A DNA stretch of 22,050 nt, taken from positions 1 through 22,050 of the forward strand of contig JAFYVO010000425.1 in the NCBI GenBank assembly GCA_017549085.1. Direction: 5' to 3'. The stretch is from Thermoguttaceae bacterium. GTDB taxonomy: Bacteria; Planctomycetota; Planctomycetia; Pirellulales; Thermoguttaceae. Under the pieces are notes generated by a model. The model was not told where the DNA came from, ran no database searches, and worked only from the letters and a program-made list of their open reading frames with translations. The translations under genes were made by a program, and so were the position numbers. Positions 7,932 through 15,044 of the stretch are shown here, in pieces; positions within the stretch are counted from its first letter, which is position 1, and every line of letters begins with the position of its first letter.

Positions 7932-8132
7932 TTTTTTCTTGTTCTCGGCGATATTTTGCGAATCCGTTAAAAAAACGCCCTCATATTTCTTAGGACGCGC
8001 CGTTATTTCGCTTGCAAGAACGCGACTCGCTTTAAAACAGGCAACCTAGGCAAACTGAGCAAGAACGCAACGTTTTCGCCTCCAACGCGGCTTTTTTCTT
8101 GTCGGCGAATATTTTAGGAAAACTTGTTAAAA
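7932..8132. repeat. Imperfect 41-bp direct repeat, two copies 160 bp apart
   Basis: Copies at 7932-7972 and 8092-8132 both begin TTTTTTCTTGT, contain a CGGCG core followed by an AT-rich ATATTTT-type stretch, and end GTTAAAA. They differ by small gaps and substitutions but have the same total length. The second copy overlaps the weak plus-strand promoter candidate upstream of the lipoprotein gene. Confidence 0.5.
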
Positions 8133-8152
8133 TATTTGGATTTTTCTAAATT
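8124..8152 (+). promoter_or_regulatory. Weak promoter candidate for the Cys-rich lipoprotein gene
   Basis: TTGTTA (8124-8129) and TAAATT (8147-8152) are spaced by 17 bases in an AT-rich patch about 150 bases before the start codon at 8301. The hexamers are poor matches, and AT-rich sequence gives such hits by chance, so this is only a candidate. Confidence 0.3.
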
Positions 8153-8300
8153 TTCCGCCGGCGCGGTCGAAAATAACAATTAAGGCGTTTCGTTTCGGTC
8201 GCGAGCGTTCGCCTTCCCGCCGACGGCGCGGGTTTCGAGTTCCAAGGATTTGGAAATCGACTTTTACCACTTTTCTTTTTTTGCTGAATGGAGTCTTGCG

Positions 8301-8795
8301 ATGGTTCGTACGATCGCGATGGGGATTGTGATGGCGTTTGCGTTGGGGTTCGTCGGTTGCCGCTCGTGCCTTTCGCCTTACGAATATTGTCAACCGACGT
8401 TCGTTCCGGAACGGGGCGACCAATGTATGGGCGAGCTTTACCGTTGCGGTTCCGTCCTCGGCGGGATGGAGCGAACGAAGTCGCCGACCGACGACTGCGA
8501 AGAGTGCAACGGCGGTTACACCGAATATTACGGCGCCGCGAACGCCGCGTCGCAAGCCGCGTCCGGCGAAACGTCGATCGCGCAAACGCAAGGAACGATC
8601 GGCGCTTACGAAGAGGCGCCTTACGCGCAAGCGAACTACGTCGCTCCGGCGGGCGCTTACGCCGGGAACGATTACGCCGTTTCGAACGACGCGTCGGTCG
8701 GCGCTTATCCGCAAGGTTTCGCCCCGGCTTACGGCGCCGCGTTCGAGCCGAACGATTTTAGTCTCCGCGACGATTCCGGCGACTACGCTTACTAA
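8301..8795 (+). CDS. Small Cys-rich lipoprotein
   Basis: This 164-residue protein starts with a lipoprotein-type signal: R3, a hydrophobic stretch 5-18, then GFVGC with Cys20 as the probable lipidated residue. Six more cysteines follow at 23, 30, 42, 49, 66 and 69, packed into the first 50 mature residues, including CRSC (20-23) and CEEC (66-69). The rest, about 74-164, is Ala/Tyr/Gly/Asn-rich, has no cysteine, is likely disordered and ends DYAY. The ATG at 8301 is preceded by GGAG seven bases away. An in-frame TTG at 8250 would bury the signal peptide and is unlikely. Small Cys-rich lipoproteins of this kind are common in planctomycetes, but I do not know a function. The CxxC pairs could bind metal or form disulfides. 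Confidence 0.85.
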   Translation: MVRTIAMGIVMAFALGFVGCRSCLSPYEYCQPTFVPERGDQCMGELYRCGSVLGGMERTKSPTDDCEECNGGYTEYYGAANAASQAASGETSIAQTQGTIGAYEEAPYAQANYVAPAGAYAGNDYAVSNDASVGAYPQGFAPAYGAAFEPNDFSLRDDSGDYAY

Positions 8796-8924
8796 TTAGG
8801 CAAACGACGCAACATAGAGAACGACGGCAAGCGGCGCGATTTGGCGAATCCGGCGAAAATATCGGAACGTCGAACCGCGTCGCTTGCGTTAATTTAGCGA
8901 AACCGCGCAACCTTTCCCGCTCCG

Positions 8925-9494
8925 ATGAACGATTTCGACGCCGCTTCCTTCGACCGCTTTCCGAAAACGCCGTTCCTGCCGGACGTTCCGTTCGAACGTT
9001 GGACGCCGGAAGACGGCGACCGCGACGAGTTCTTTATGCGCGCCGCGCTCGTCGAAGCGCAAATCGCCGCCGAGGAGGGGGAAACGCCGATCGGCGCCGT
9101 CCTCGTCTGCCAAAATCGGATTCTCGTTCGCGAACACAACCGCCGCGAACGCCTTTGCGACCCGACCGCGCACGCGGAAACGCTCGCGCTGAGTCGGGCG
9201 TCGGCGTTTTACCCGTCTTGGCGAATCGAGGACGCGGAGCTGTTCGTAACGCTCGAACCTTGCCCGATGTGCGCGGGCGCGCTTGTGTTGTCCCGAGTCA
9301 ACCGCGTCGTTTTCGGAACCCGCGACCCGAAAGCCGGGTGCGCCGGGTCGCTGATGAATCTCTTGACCGAAGAACGCTTCAACTGGCGCTGCGAAGTCGT
9401 CGAGGGGGTTTTGCGCGACGAATGCGCCGACCTGCTCCGTCGGTTTTTCCGCGAACGTCGCCAAGCGAACGCCGCGCGAAAGTCGCAATCTTAA
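8925..9494 (+). CDS. tadA: tRNA-specific adenosine deaminase TadA
   Basis: TadA deaminates adenosine 34 of tRNA-Arg(ACG) to inosine, which allows wobble reading of arginine codons; it is cytoplasmic and usually essential. The 189-residue protein has the zinc and catalytic motif TAHAETLAL (His83, proton-shuttling Glu85) and PCPMCAGAL (Cys113, Cys116), plus the TadA-like segment EEGETPIGAVLV (50-61). The core begins near residue 35, so this start gives an N-terminal extension of about 30 residues. An alternative ATG at 9036 (Met38) would leave the core barely complete, so I kept the first. No Shine-Dalgarno site precedes either. It stands alone between the lipoprotein gene and the ketosynthase gene, and no terminator was seen after it. 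Confidence 0.95.
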   Translation: MNDFDAASFDRFPKTPFLPDVPFERWTPEDGDRDEFFMRAALVEAQIAAEEGETPIGAVLVCQNRILVREHNRRERLCDPTAHAETLALSRASAFYPSWRIEDAELFVTLEPCPMCAGALVLSRVNRVVFGTRDPKAGCAGSLMNLLTEERFNWRCEVVEGVLRDECADLLRRFFRERRQANAARKSQS

Positions 9495-9599
9495 CCCGTC
9501 TCCCTTCCTTCCAAAGCGCCCAAACTTCCTAAACCGCCGACGTCGACGCGGCGAACGGGAAAAAATCGCCCCTTCCTCCTTTCCGTTTCCCCCGGGGCG

Positions 9600-9630
9600 T
9601 TGACAAGCGGCGCAAAATATGGTCTATTAT
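9600..9630 (+). promoter_or_regulatory. Sigma70-type promoter for the ketosynthase-hemY pair
   Basis: A perfect TTGACA (9600-9605) is followed 19 bases later by TATTAT (9625-9630). Transcription would start near 9637, giving a leader of about 120 bases before the ATG at 9756. The spacing is longer than ideal; shifting the -10 by one or two bases gives poorer hexamers. Confidence 0.55.
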
Positions 9631-9637
9631 AACGTCG

Positions 9638-9722
9638 AGCGCGTCCCCCGCGACTTTTCCGGACGCGCTTTCCCGCAAACAGCCGGCGTCGCGAACGCTT
9701 TAACGCTCAAAAAACGACGCCG
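9638..9722 (+). promoter_or_regulatory. Two hairpins in the 5' leader of the ketosynthase gene
   Basis: AGCGCGTCC at 9638-9646 pairs perfectly with GGACGCGCT at 9661-9669 (loop of 14), starting at the predicted first transcribed bases. CGGCGTCG at 9684-9691 pairs perfectly with CGACGCCG at 9715-9722 (loop of 23). The first is followed only by UUU, so it is a weak attenuator at best. A protective 5' hairpin or a protein-binding leader are other options. No known riboswitch class was recognised. Confidence 0.45.
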
Positions 9723-9755
9723 CGACAAAAAACTTTAATCGACTCAAAAATCGCG

Positions 9756-10877
9756 ATGAAATACGAAAACGTGTGCGTCGAGGCGATCGAATGCGCCCTC
9801 CCGCCGGAAATTGTAACGACCGACGAACTCGAAAACCGGCTCGCGCCCCTTTACGAACGACTGAAACTTCCGTTCGGGCGCCTCGAGTTGATGACCGGCA
9901 TTCAAGAGCGCGGTCTTTGGGAACGCGGGCGGCTTCCGGGCGACCAAAGCGTCGACACGGTCGAAAAGCTGCTCCAAACGACCGGCGTCGACCGTTCGAA
10001 AATCGGGATGTTCGTTCACGCGTCCGTCTGTCGCGACTACCAAGAGCCCGCGACCGCTTGCGACGTTCACCGTCGGCTGGGCTTGCCGCAATCGGCGGTC
10101 GTTTTCGACCTGTCGAACGCTTGCTTGGGCCTTTTGACCGGCGCGCTCCAAATCGCCAACGCGATCGAACTCGGACAGATCGAAGCCGGCGTCGTCGTCG
10201 GAACCGAAACGAGCCGCGCGCTGATGGAAACGACCGTCGACGAGTTGGTCGCCGACGAAACGCTGACCCGTCGGACGGTGAAAGACGCGTTCGCGTCGCT
10301 GACGATCGGCTCCGGGAGCGCCGCGATTCTCTTGACGAACCGCAATTTGAGCCGAACCGGGAACCGCCTCCTCGGCGCGTCGGTCTTGGCGAACACCGAA
10401 CAAAGCGCGCTTTGCCGCAGTCAAGTCGACGTTACCGCGGGCGGGCGCTCCGACGGGCAAACGATGAAAACGGACAGCGAAACGCTCCTGCGCGAAGGCG
10501 TCGCCGTCGCCGCGAAAGCGTTCGAGCGGTTCGTCGCCGAAATCGGTTGGGACGCGGCGGCGCTCGACCGCGTTTTTTGTCATCAAGTCGGAAAAGCGCA
10601 TCAAAAGCTCCTTTTCGAAACGCTCGGTCTCGACGACGCGAAAAATTTCGCGACCTTCCCGCTCCTCGGGAACACCGGCTCGGTCGCGCTCCCGACGGCG
10701 GCGGCGCTCGGTATCGAATCGGGGTTCGCGCGCCCCGGCGACAAACTCGGCCTCTTCGGAATCGGTTCCGGGATTAACGTCGTTTTGGCCGCGCTCGACT
10801 GGAAGACGACCCTGCCGAGTTCCGCCCCGACGCCGCAAGAAACCTTAAACCGCTTCCTCGCGCTGAACGCCGGTTGA
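9756..10877 (+). CDS. 3-oxoacyl-ACP synthase III family protein (KAS III/OleA-like)
   Basis: This is a thiolase-fold condensing enzyme, expected to join an acyl-CoA to a second acyl or malonyl thioester by Claisen condensation in the cytoplasm. All three catalytic residues are visible: Cys123 in DLSNACLGLLTGA, His276 in CHQVGKAHQ and Asn306 in LLGNTGSVALP. The C-terminal glycine loop GIGSGI (335-340) is also present. At 373 residues it is longer than housekeeping FabH (about 320). The NACLG context is closer, from memory, to OleA-type head-to-head ketosynthases than to FabH, so I give no symbol. No oleB, oleC or oleD gene is next to it. No Shine-Dalgarno site precedes the ATG. It is followed after 48 bases by the porphyrinogen oxidase gene, so the two are probably co-transcribed. 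Confidence 0.85.
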   Translation: MKYENVCVEAIECALPPEIVTTDELENRLAPLYERLKLPFGRLELMTGIQERGLWERGRLPGDQSVDTVEKLLQTTGVDRSKIGMFVHASVCRDYQEPATACDVHRRLGLPQSAVVFDLSNACLGLLTGALQIANAIELGQIEAGVVVGTETSRALMETTVDELVADETLTRRTVKDAFASLTIGSGSAAILLTNRNLSRTGNRLLGASVLANTEQSALCRSQVDVTAGGRSDGQTMKTDSETLLREGVAVAAKAFERFVAEIGWDAAALDRVFCHQVGKAHQKLLFETLGLDDAKNFATFPLLGNTGSVALPTAAALGIESGFARPGDKLGLFGIGSGINVVLAALDWKTTLPSSAPTPQETLNRFLALNAG

Positions 10878-10925
10878 ACCAACGCGCTTACCTAAATTCG
10901 CCAACCTTCCTAAATCAACGACAAA

Positions 10926-12404
10926 ATGACGAACAACGCAAACGAAAACGCAAGCGCGACGTCGCGGCGACGCGTCGCGGTTCTCGGCGGCGGGATTTCC
11001 GGACTTGCCGCCGCTTGGCGCCTGTCGAAAATCGCTCCGGAACTCGACGTCGTTCTTTGGGAGAAAACCGGGCGCGTCGGCGGGGTGATCGGTTCGAAAA
11101 AGATCGACGGTTTCCACCTCGAAGCGAGCGTCGACAACTTCATCACGACCGTCCCTTGGGCGCTCGACCTTTGCAAGGAACTCGGGTTTGAAAACGAGTT
11201 AACGTCGACGAACAACCGTTATCGCCGCACGTTCGTCGTCCGCAAGCGCCGCCTTTTCCCCCTTCCGGACGGCTTCATGACGATGGCGCCGACGAAACTT
11301 TACCCGATGGCGACGACGCCGCTGTTGAGCCCGTTCGGGAAGCTCCGTTGCGCGCTCGAACTGATTTTGCCGCGTCGCCGCTCGCAAGACGAAGAGTCGA
11401 TCGCGGCGTTCGTAACGCGGCGCTTGGGGCGCGAAGCGTTCGAGCGGTTGGTCGAACCGCTCGTCGGCGGGATTTACGGCGGCGACGCGAGCCGGTTGAG
11501 CTTGCAGGCGACCCTCCCGCGTTTCGCCGAAATGGAACGGAAAGACCGGTCGCTGATTTGGTCGATGAAAAAGTCGCAAAAGAAGGCGAAGCGGGTCAAG
11601 CGCGAAGAAGAAAGCGGCGCCCGATACAGTTTTTTCTTGACGTTAAACTGCGGGATGGAAGAGCTTCCGCGCCGTCTCGCCGAACGTCTCGAAGCGGAGA
11701 ATCGAGCCCGCGTCGAGCTGAACCGGGAAGCCGTCCGACTCGAAAAAGCGCCCGACGGCGGTTGGCTCTTGACCGATTCGACCGGGAAAACGGAGCGTTT
11801 CGACGCCGTCCTTTGCGCGACGCCGTCCGACGCGGCGGGGGAGCTTTTCCGCTCGGTCGCGCCGATAACGTCGGAAGTTTGCGCTCAAACGGAGCGCACC
11901 GGAACCGCGATCGTTCACTTGGCCTTCCGAAACGAACAGGTCAAGCGCCCGGTCGCCGGGATGGGGTTCGTCGTTCCGCCGTCGGAGGGGAACGGCCTTC
12001 TCGCCGGGAGTTTCAGCAGTTTCAAATACCCGAGCCGCGCCCCGGAAGGGACGACGCTTTTGCGAATTTTCGTCGGCGGCGCGCGGTCGCCCGACTCGCT
12101 GACGATTCCGGAATCGGAGCTGACCGCCCGAGTGTTGGCGGAGACGCGCGCCCTCCTCGGCGTCGAAGGAGAGCCGTTAATGACGGACGTCGCCCGCTTC
12201 CCGAACGCGATGCCGCAATATTACTTGGGCCGACTCGACGCGATTCGCCGACTCCGCGAAGAACTCGCCGCGACGCCGACTCTCGCGCTCGCCGGGAACG
12301 CGCTCGAAGGCGTCGGGCTCCCCGCTTGCGTCAAGAGCGGCAACGACGCCGCGGATAAAATCGCCGCCGACCTCGGTTTCGCCGTCGAAAAAAGCGGTCG
12401 TTAA
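10926..12404 (+). CDS. hemY: Protoporphyrinogen/coproporphyrinogen oxidase, HemY (HemG/CgoX) type
   Basis: This FAD enzyme removes six electrons from a porphyrinogen late in heme synthesis, using oxygen: protoporphyrinogen IX in the classical route, coproporphyrinogen III in the coproporphyrin route. Sequence alone does not decide which. The 492-residue protein has the N-terminal dinucleotide-binding motif VAVLGGGISGLAAAWRL (17-33; Gly21, Gly23, Gly26), followed by the VxLxExxxRxGG-like segment VVLWEKTGRVGGVI. Other family features are LVGGIYGGD near the middle and the C-terminal FAD contact AGNALEGVGLPACVKSG (456-472). A short very basic stretch (KKSQKKAKRVKR) near 215-230 looks like a surface loop. 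The ATG has no Shine-Dalgarno site. It follows the ketosynthase gene by 48 bases. Confidence 0.9.
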   Translation: MTNNANENASATSRRRVAVLGGGISGLAAAWRLSKIAPELDVVLWEKTGRVGGVIGSKKIDGFHLEASVDNFITTVPWALDLCKELGFENELTSTNNRYRRTFVVRKRRLFPLPDGFMTMAPTKLYPMATTPLLSPFGKLRCALELILPRRRSQDEESIAAFVTRRLGREAFERLVEPLVGGIYGGDASRLSLQATLPRFAEMERKDRSLIWSMKKSQKKAKRVKREEESGARYSFFLTLNCGMEELPRRLAERLEAENRARVELNREAVRLEKAPDGGWLLTDSTGKTERFDAVLCATPSDAAGELFRSVAPITSEVCAQTERTGTAIVHLAFRNEQVKRPVAGMGFVVPPSEGNGLLAGSFSSFKYPSRAPEGTTLLRIFVGGARSPDSLTIPESELTARVLAETRALLGVEGEPLMTDVARFPNAMPQYYLGRLDAIRRLREELAATPTLALAGNALEGVGLPACVKSGNDAADKIAADLGFAVEKSGR

Positions 12405-12450
12405 GCGCCTGTTTCGCGCAAATCGCCCAATTTAGCAACGACGGCGCGAC

Positions 12451-12660
12451 CGGTTCCTACCCGGCTTGCTCCGTTTACCCAAGTTAACGCAAATCGAACA
12501 ACGGCGGCGCGGCCCGGTTCCAACCCGACTTCCCCCGTTTACCCAAGTTAACGCAAATCGAACAACAGCGGCCGGTTCCGTTCCCCCCAGTTCGCGCCGA
12601 TTGCCCTACTTAACGCCAATTCGAACAACGGCGACCGGTTCCGTTCCGCGTCGCCCGCAA
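12451..12660. repeat. Intergenic tandem repeat, three units of about 58-64 bp
   Basis: Units start at 12451, 12515 and 12573, each opening CGGTTCC, with a fourth truncated opening at 12636. Units 1 and 2 share a near-identical stretch, CCGTTTACCCAAGTTAACGC followed by AAATCGAACAAC. Unit 3 has a diverged version (CTACTTAACGCCAATTCGAACAAC). A degenerate remnant precedes unit 1 at about 12424-12450. The repeats fill most of the 312-base gap between hemY and the kinase gene. An open frame crosses them, but it has no start signal and no repeat-period logic, because unit lengths 64, 58 and 63 do not hold one frame. Confidence 0.8.
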
Positions 12661-12716
12661 TCCTTCGCGTCGACCGACGCTTTTTTCATCCGTTTTTCTA
12701 TTTAAGGAACGATAAA

Positions 12717-13676
12717 ATGAAAATCAAACCTCGCTGTTTGTCCGCCGGGATTCTCTTCGCCGACGTCGGGTGCGCGCCGATTACGCATTGCCCGGTTCCG
12801 GGGGAACTCGTCCAAACGGATCGCGTCGAGCTGACGCTCGGCGGGTGCGCGTCGAACGTCGCTCTTAACCTTGCGAAACTTGAAGTTCCGACCGGTCTTT
12901 GCGGCTGCGTCGGCGACGACGCGTTCAGCGATTTCGTCTTTTCGGCGCTCCAAGACCCGTTGATCGACCTCTCCGGCGTCCGCCGCGTTCCGAACGCCGG
13001 GCCCGGTTGCTCGCTGATCGTCAACGTCAAAGGGGAAGACCGCCGCTTCGTCAGCACGACCGGCGCGAACGCGCAATTTTCGCTCGACGATATCCCGACC
13101 GCTTGGACGGAAGAGTCGGAAGTCCTTTACATCGGCGGCTTTCTGATGATTCCGCCGCTCGAATCGGACGCGACGGTCGAGTATTTGAAGGCGTTCCAAG
13201 CGCGCGGCGGCAAGACGATTTTGGACGTCGTTCTGTACGGAAATCGACCGTATTGGCCGGCGATCGAGCCGCTCCTTCCTTACGTCGACTATTTCCTCCC
13301 GAACGACGACGAAGCGCGCGTCATTTGCGGGAAGACCGACCCGGTCGAGCAAGCGAAATTCTTCGTCGACGCGGGCGCGAAGACTTGCGTCGTTACCTGC
13401 GGCGGCGACGGTTCGATTTATTACTCGGCGAACGAGAAGTTCCGCGCCGACATTTTCCCGGTCGAATTCGTCGGCGGCACCGGTTCCGGCGACGCGTTCG
13501 CGGCGGGCTTCGTCTCGGCGGTTCTCGACGGTTGCGACCCGGTCGAAACGGTCCGTCGAGCGAGCGCGCAAGGGATGAGTTGCGTTCGCGACGGCAGCGC
13601 GACCCGCAGCGTCTTCACGAAGGCGGAGTCCGAAGCGTTCTTGGCCGCCAACGAGCTGAAAGTCGAGTCGCTTTAA
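12717..13676 (+). CDS. PfkB-family carbohydrate (or nucleoside) kinase
   Basis: This ribokinase-fold enzyme is expected to phosphorylate a sugar or nucleoside with ATP in the cytoplasm. At 319 residues it is normal length. The N-terminal PfkB signature is present as LTLGGCASNVALNLAKL (39-55; Gly42-Gly43). The C-terminal signature VGGTGSGDAFAAGFV (252-266) carries the anion-hole GTGSG and the catalytic base Asp259. The middle has LPNDDEARVICG (194-205), the usual PfkB NxxE region. It has 15 cysteines, unusually many for this family. AAGGA lies eight bases before the ATG, a clear ribosome binding site. The substrate cannot be read from sequence. The convergent neighbour across the shared terminator is a sugar/ureide-type permease, which may supply it, but that is inference. 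Confidence 0.9.
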   Translation: MKIKPRCLSAGILFADVGCAPITHCPVPGELVQTDRVELTLGGCASNVALNLAKLEVPTGLCGCVGDDAFSDFVFSALQDPLIDLSGVRRVPNAGPGCSLIVNVKGEDRRFVSTTGANAQFSLDDIPTAWTEESEVLYIGGFLMIPPLESDATVEYLKAFQARGGKTILDVVLYGNRPYWPAIEPLLPYVDYFLPNDDEARVICGKTDPVEQAKFFVDAGAKTCVVTCGGDGSIYYSANEKFRADIFPVEFVGGTGSGDAFAAGFVSAVLDGCDPVETVRRASAQGMSCVRDGSATRSVFTKAESEAFLAANELKVESL

Positions 13677-13705
13677 TCGGTTAAACCGCGCGAAATAAGC
13701 GCCAA

Positions 13706-13741
13706 AAAACGCCGCGTCCTTTTCGGGGGACGCGGCGTTTT
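13706..13741. terminator. Bidirectional intrinsic terminator between kinase and permease genes
   Basis: A 14-bp perfect stem pairs 13706-13719 with 13728-13741 around an 8-base loop. The stem includes AAAA on the left and TTTT on the right, with further A residues at 13704-13705, so a U-run follows the GC-rich stem in both directions. It lies 29 bases after the kinase stop and 37 bases beyond the permease stop, exactly between the convergent genes. Confidence 0.88.
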
Positions 13742-13778
13742 GCGTTATTTAAGCGTTAAGCCGAAACGCTCGACCGCT

Positions 13779-15044
13779 TTACGCGGCGGGCGCCGCTTCC
13801 GGAGCCGCTTCGGTCGCCGGTTCTTCGACGGTCGCCGGGACTTCCGGAGCCGCTTCGGTCGCGGTTTCTTCGCCGACGAGCGCGTCGACGGCGGTTTCGG
13901 TCCCTTCCGCTTCCCCTTCGAGCGTCGCGACGGCGGCGGCTTCGTCGGCCGGTTCCGCGGCGGGGGTTTCCAATTTCGCGCCGATAATCAGGCCCAAGCC
14001 GACGACGAAGAAGACGAACATCGCGGCCAACATTCGAACGACGTCTTTCGACGCGCCCTTAAATTCGCGCCAAATGAAGACGCCCCAAATCGCCGAAACG
14101 AGCGTCGCGCCTTGACCGAGCCCGTACGCGATCGCCGCCGACGCGACGCCCGACGCGACGACGTTAAACGTCATCCCGACCGCCCAAATGCCGCCGCCGA
14201 TCCAGCCCCAGAAGTGGTTGCGGAACGAACCCTTCCAATAAGCGCCCTTTTCGACCGGTTCGCCGACGAACGGTTTCTTCATCAGGCGCGGCATATAAAC
14301 GCAGTTGCAGGCCAAAATCCCGAGCGCGAAGCACATATTCGCCGCGTACGGCCCCATTTTGCCCGATTGCAGGACGGCGCCCTCTTGCGCGAGGTTCGCG
14401 AGCGTCGGCGCGACCAAATCGCCGTTCGCCAATTGCGCTTGCGCCAACGAGTTCGCGACGAAGTAATAGAAGAGCGACATCAAGACGCCGCAGACGACCG
14501 CCAGCGTCAACCCCTTGCCGATCGGCTTTTTCTCGCCGCCGTCGGTTTCGAGCGCCGCGTCGCGTTTGCGGTACGAAAGCGCGCTCGTAATAATCGCCAA
14601 CGTTACCAAACCGACGCCGACGAAAAGAAGGGTCGAGTTCCCGGAACCCGCCGGATTCGCGACGTAATTCAGCAACACGCCGAGAACCAACGCGAGCCCG
14701 ATCCCGACCGGGAACGCGACCGACATCCCCGCGATCGCGATCGCCGCGACGAGCAGAATGTTCGCGATATTAAAGACGACGCCCCCGGCGAACGCCCAAC
14801 ACATCGACTTGCAATCCGCTTGCGCCAAGTCCGCGCAGAACGAACGCCCGTATTCGCCGTTCGAGCCCATCGTCAGCCCGAAAATCGCCGCCGCGGCGAC
14901 GACGCCGAAAACGTAATCCCAATAAAACAGCTCGTAACGCCATTTCGAATCGACCAGCTTTTGAGCGTTCGCCCAAGAGCCCCAGCACAACATCGTAACG
15001 ACGCAAAACGCGACCGCCAACCCGTAACTCTCGACTAAAAACAT
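13779..15044 (-). CDS. GRP/ureide-permease-like transporter (DMT superfamily)
   Basis: This 421-residue integral membrane protein has about ten membrane spans (about 5-25, 43-60, 83-105, 107-128, 137-156, 177-197, 234-254, 278-298, 302-324, 335-356). Its pattern (MLCWGSWANAQK near the start, FAGGVVFNIANILLVAAI, AGMSVAFPVGIGLALVLG) resembles the glucose/ribose-porter and plant ureide-permease branches of the drug/metabolite transporter superfamily. Likely substrates are a sugar, nucleobase or ureide, which cannot be settled here. A roughly 60-residue acidic Ala/Glu/Thr/Pro tail (358-421) follows the last span and is not part of the family fold. AAAGGGA precedes the ATG. A promoter candidate lies at 15214-15242. 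Confidence 0.85.
   Translation of the reverse strand: MFLVESYGLAVAFCVVTMLCWGSWANAQKLVDSKWRYELFYWDYVFGVVAAAAIFGLTMGSNGEYGRSFCADLAQADCKSMCWAFAGGVVFNIANILLVAAIAIAGMSVAFPVGIGLALVLGVLLNYVANPAGSGNSTLLFVGVGLVTLAIITSALSYRKRDAALETDGGEKKPIGKGLTLAVVCGVLMSLFYYFVANSLAQAQLANGDLVAPTLANLAQEGAVLQSGKMGPYAANMCFALGILACNCVYMPRLMKKPFVGEPVEKGAYWKGSFRNHFWGWIGGGIWAVGMTFNVVASGVASAAIAYGLGQGATLVSAIWGVFIWREFKGASKDVVRMLAAMFVFFVVGLGLIIGAKLETPAAEPADEAAAVATLEGEAEGTETAVDALVGEETATEAAPEVPATVEEPATEAAPEAAPAA

Larger units (their letters stand above)
7655..8300. other. 646-base non-coding region between divergent genes
   Basis: This stretch separates the leftward pilM-like operon from the rightward lipoprotein gene. No credible gene was found in it. 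It is much more AT-rich than the genes, with poly-T runs near 7930 and 8092 and an AT-rich block at 7750-7775. It holds the minus-strand promoter at 7898-7927, a weak plus-strand promoter candidate at 8124-8152, and an imperfect 41-bp direct repeat. The pilM-like leader between the predicted start of transcription (about 7890) and the ATG is about 235 bases; no known riboswitch was recognised in it. Confidence 0.7.

Noticed and set aside
8829..8887. A possible terminator after the lipoprotein gene (GCAAGCGGCG against CGTCGCTTGC).
   Set aside because: The stem has a mismatch, the loop is about 39 bases and no U-run follows.
9744..10838. A minus-strand open frame of 364 codons opposite the ketosynthase gene.
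   Set aside because: The plus strand carries the full KAS III motifs; the antisense product is Arg-rich without any motif.
12451..12660. The tandem repeat as a CRISPR array.
   Set aside because: Units are contiguous without distinct unique spacers, are too few and too variable, and no cas gene is nearby.
12466..12705. A 79-codon plus-strand frame across the intergenic repeat.
   Set aside because: No start signal, and repeat units of 64, 58 and 63 bases do not keep one frame, so the translated repeats are not homologous peptides.
13740..15038. A 432-codon plus-strand frame opposite the permease gene.
   Set aside because: The minus strand encodes ten clear membrane spans; the plus-strand product is Arg/Asp-rich and starts within the shared terminator.
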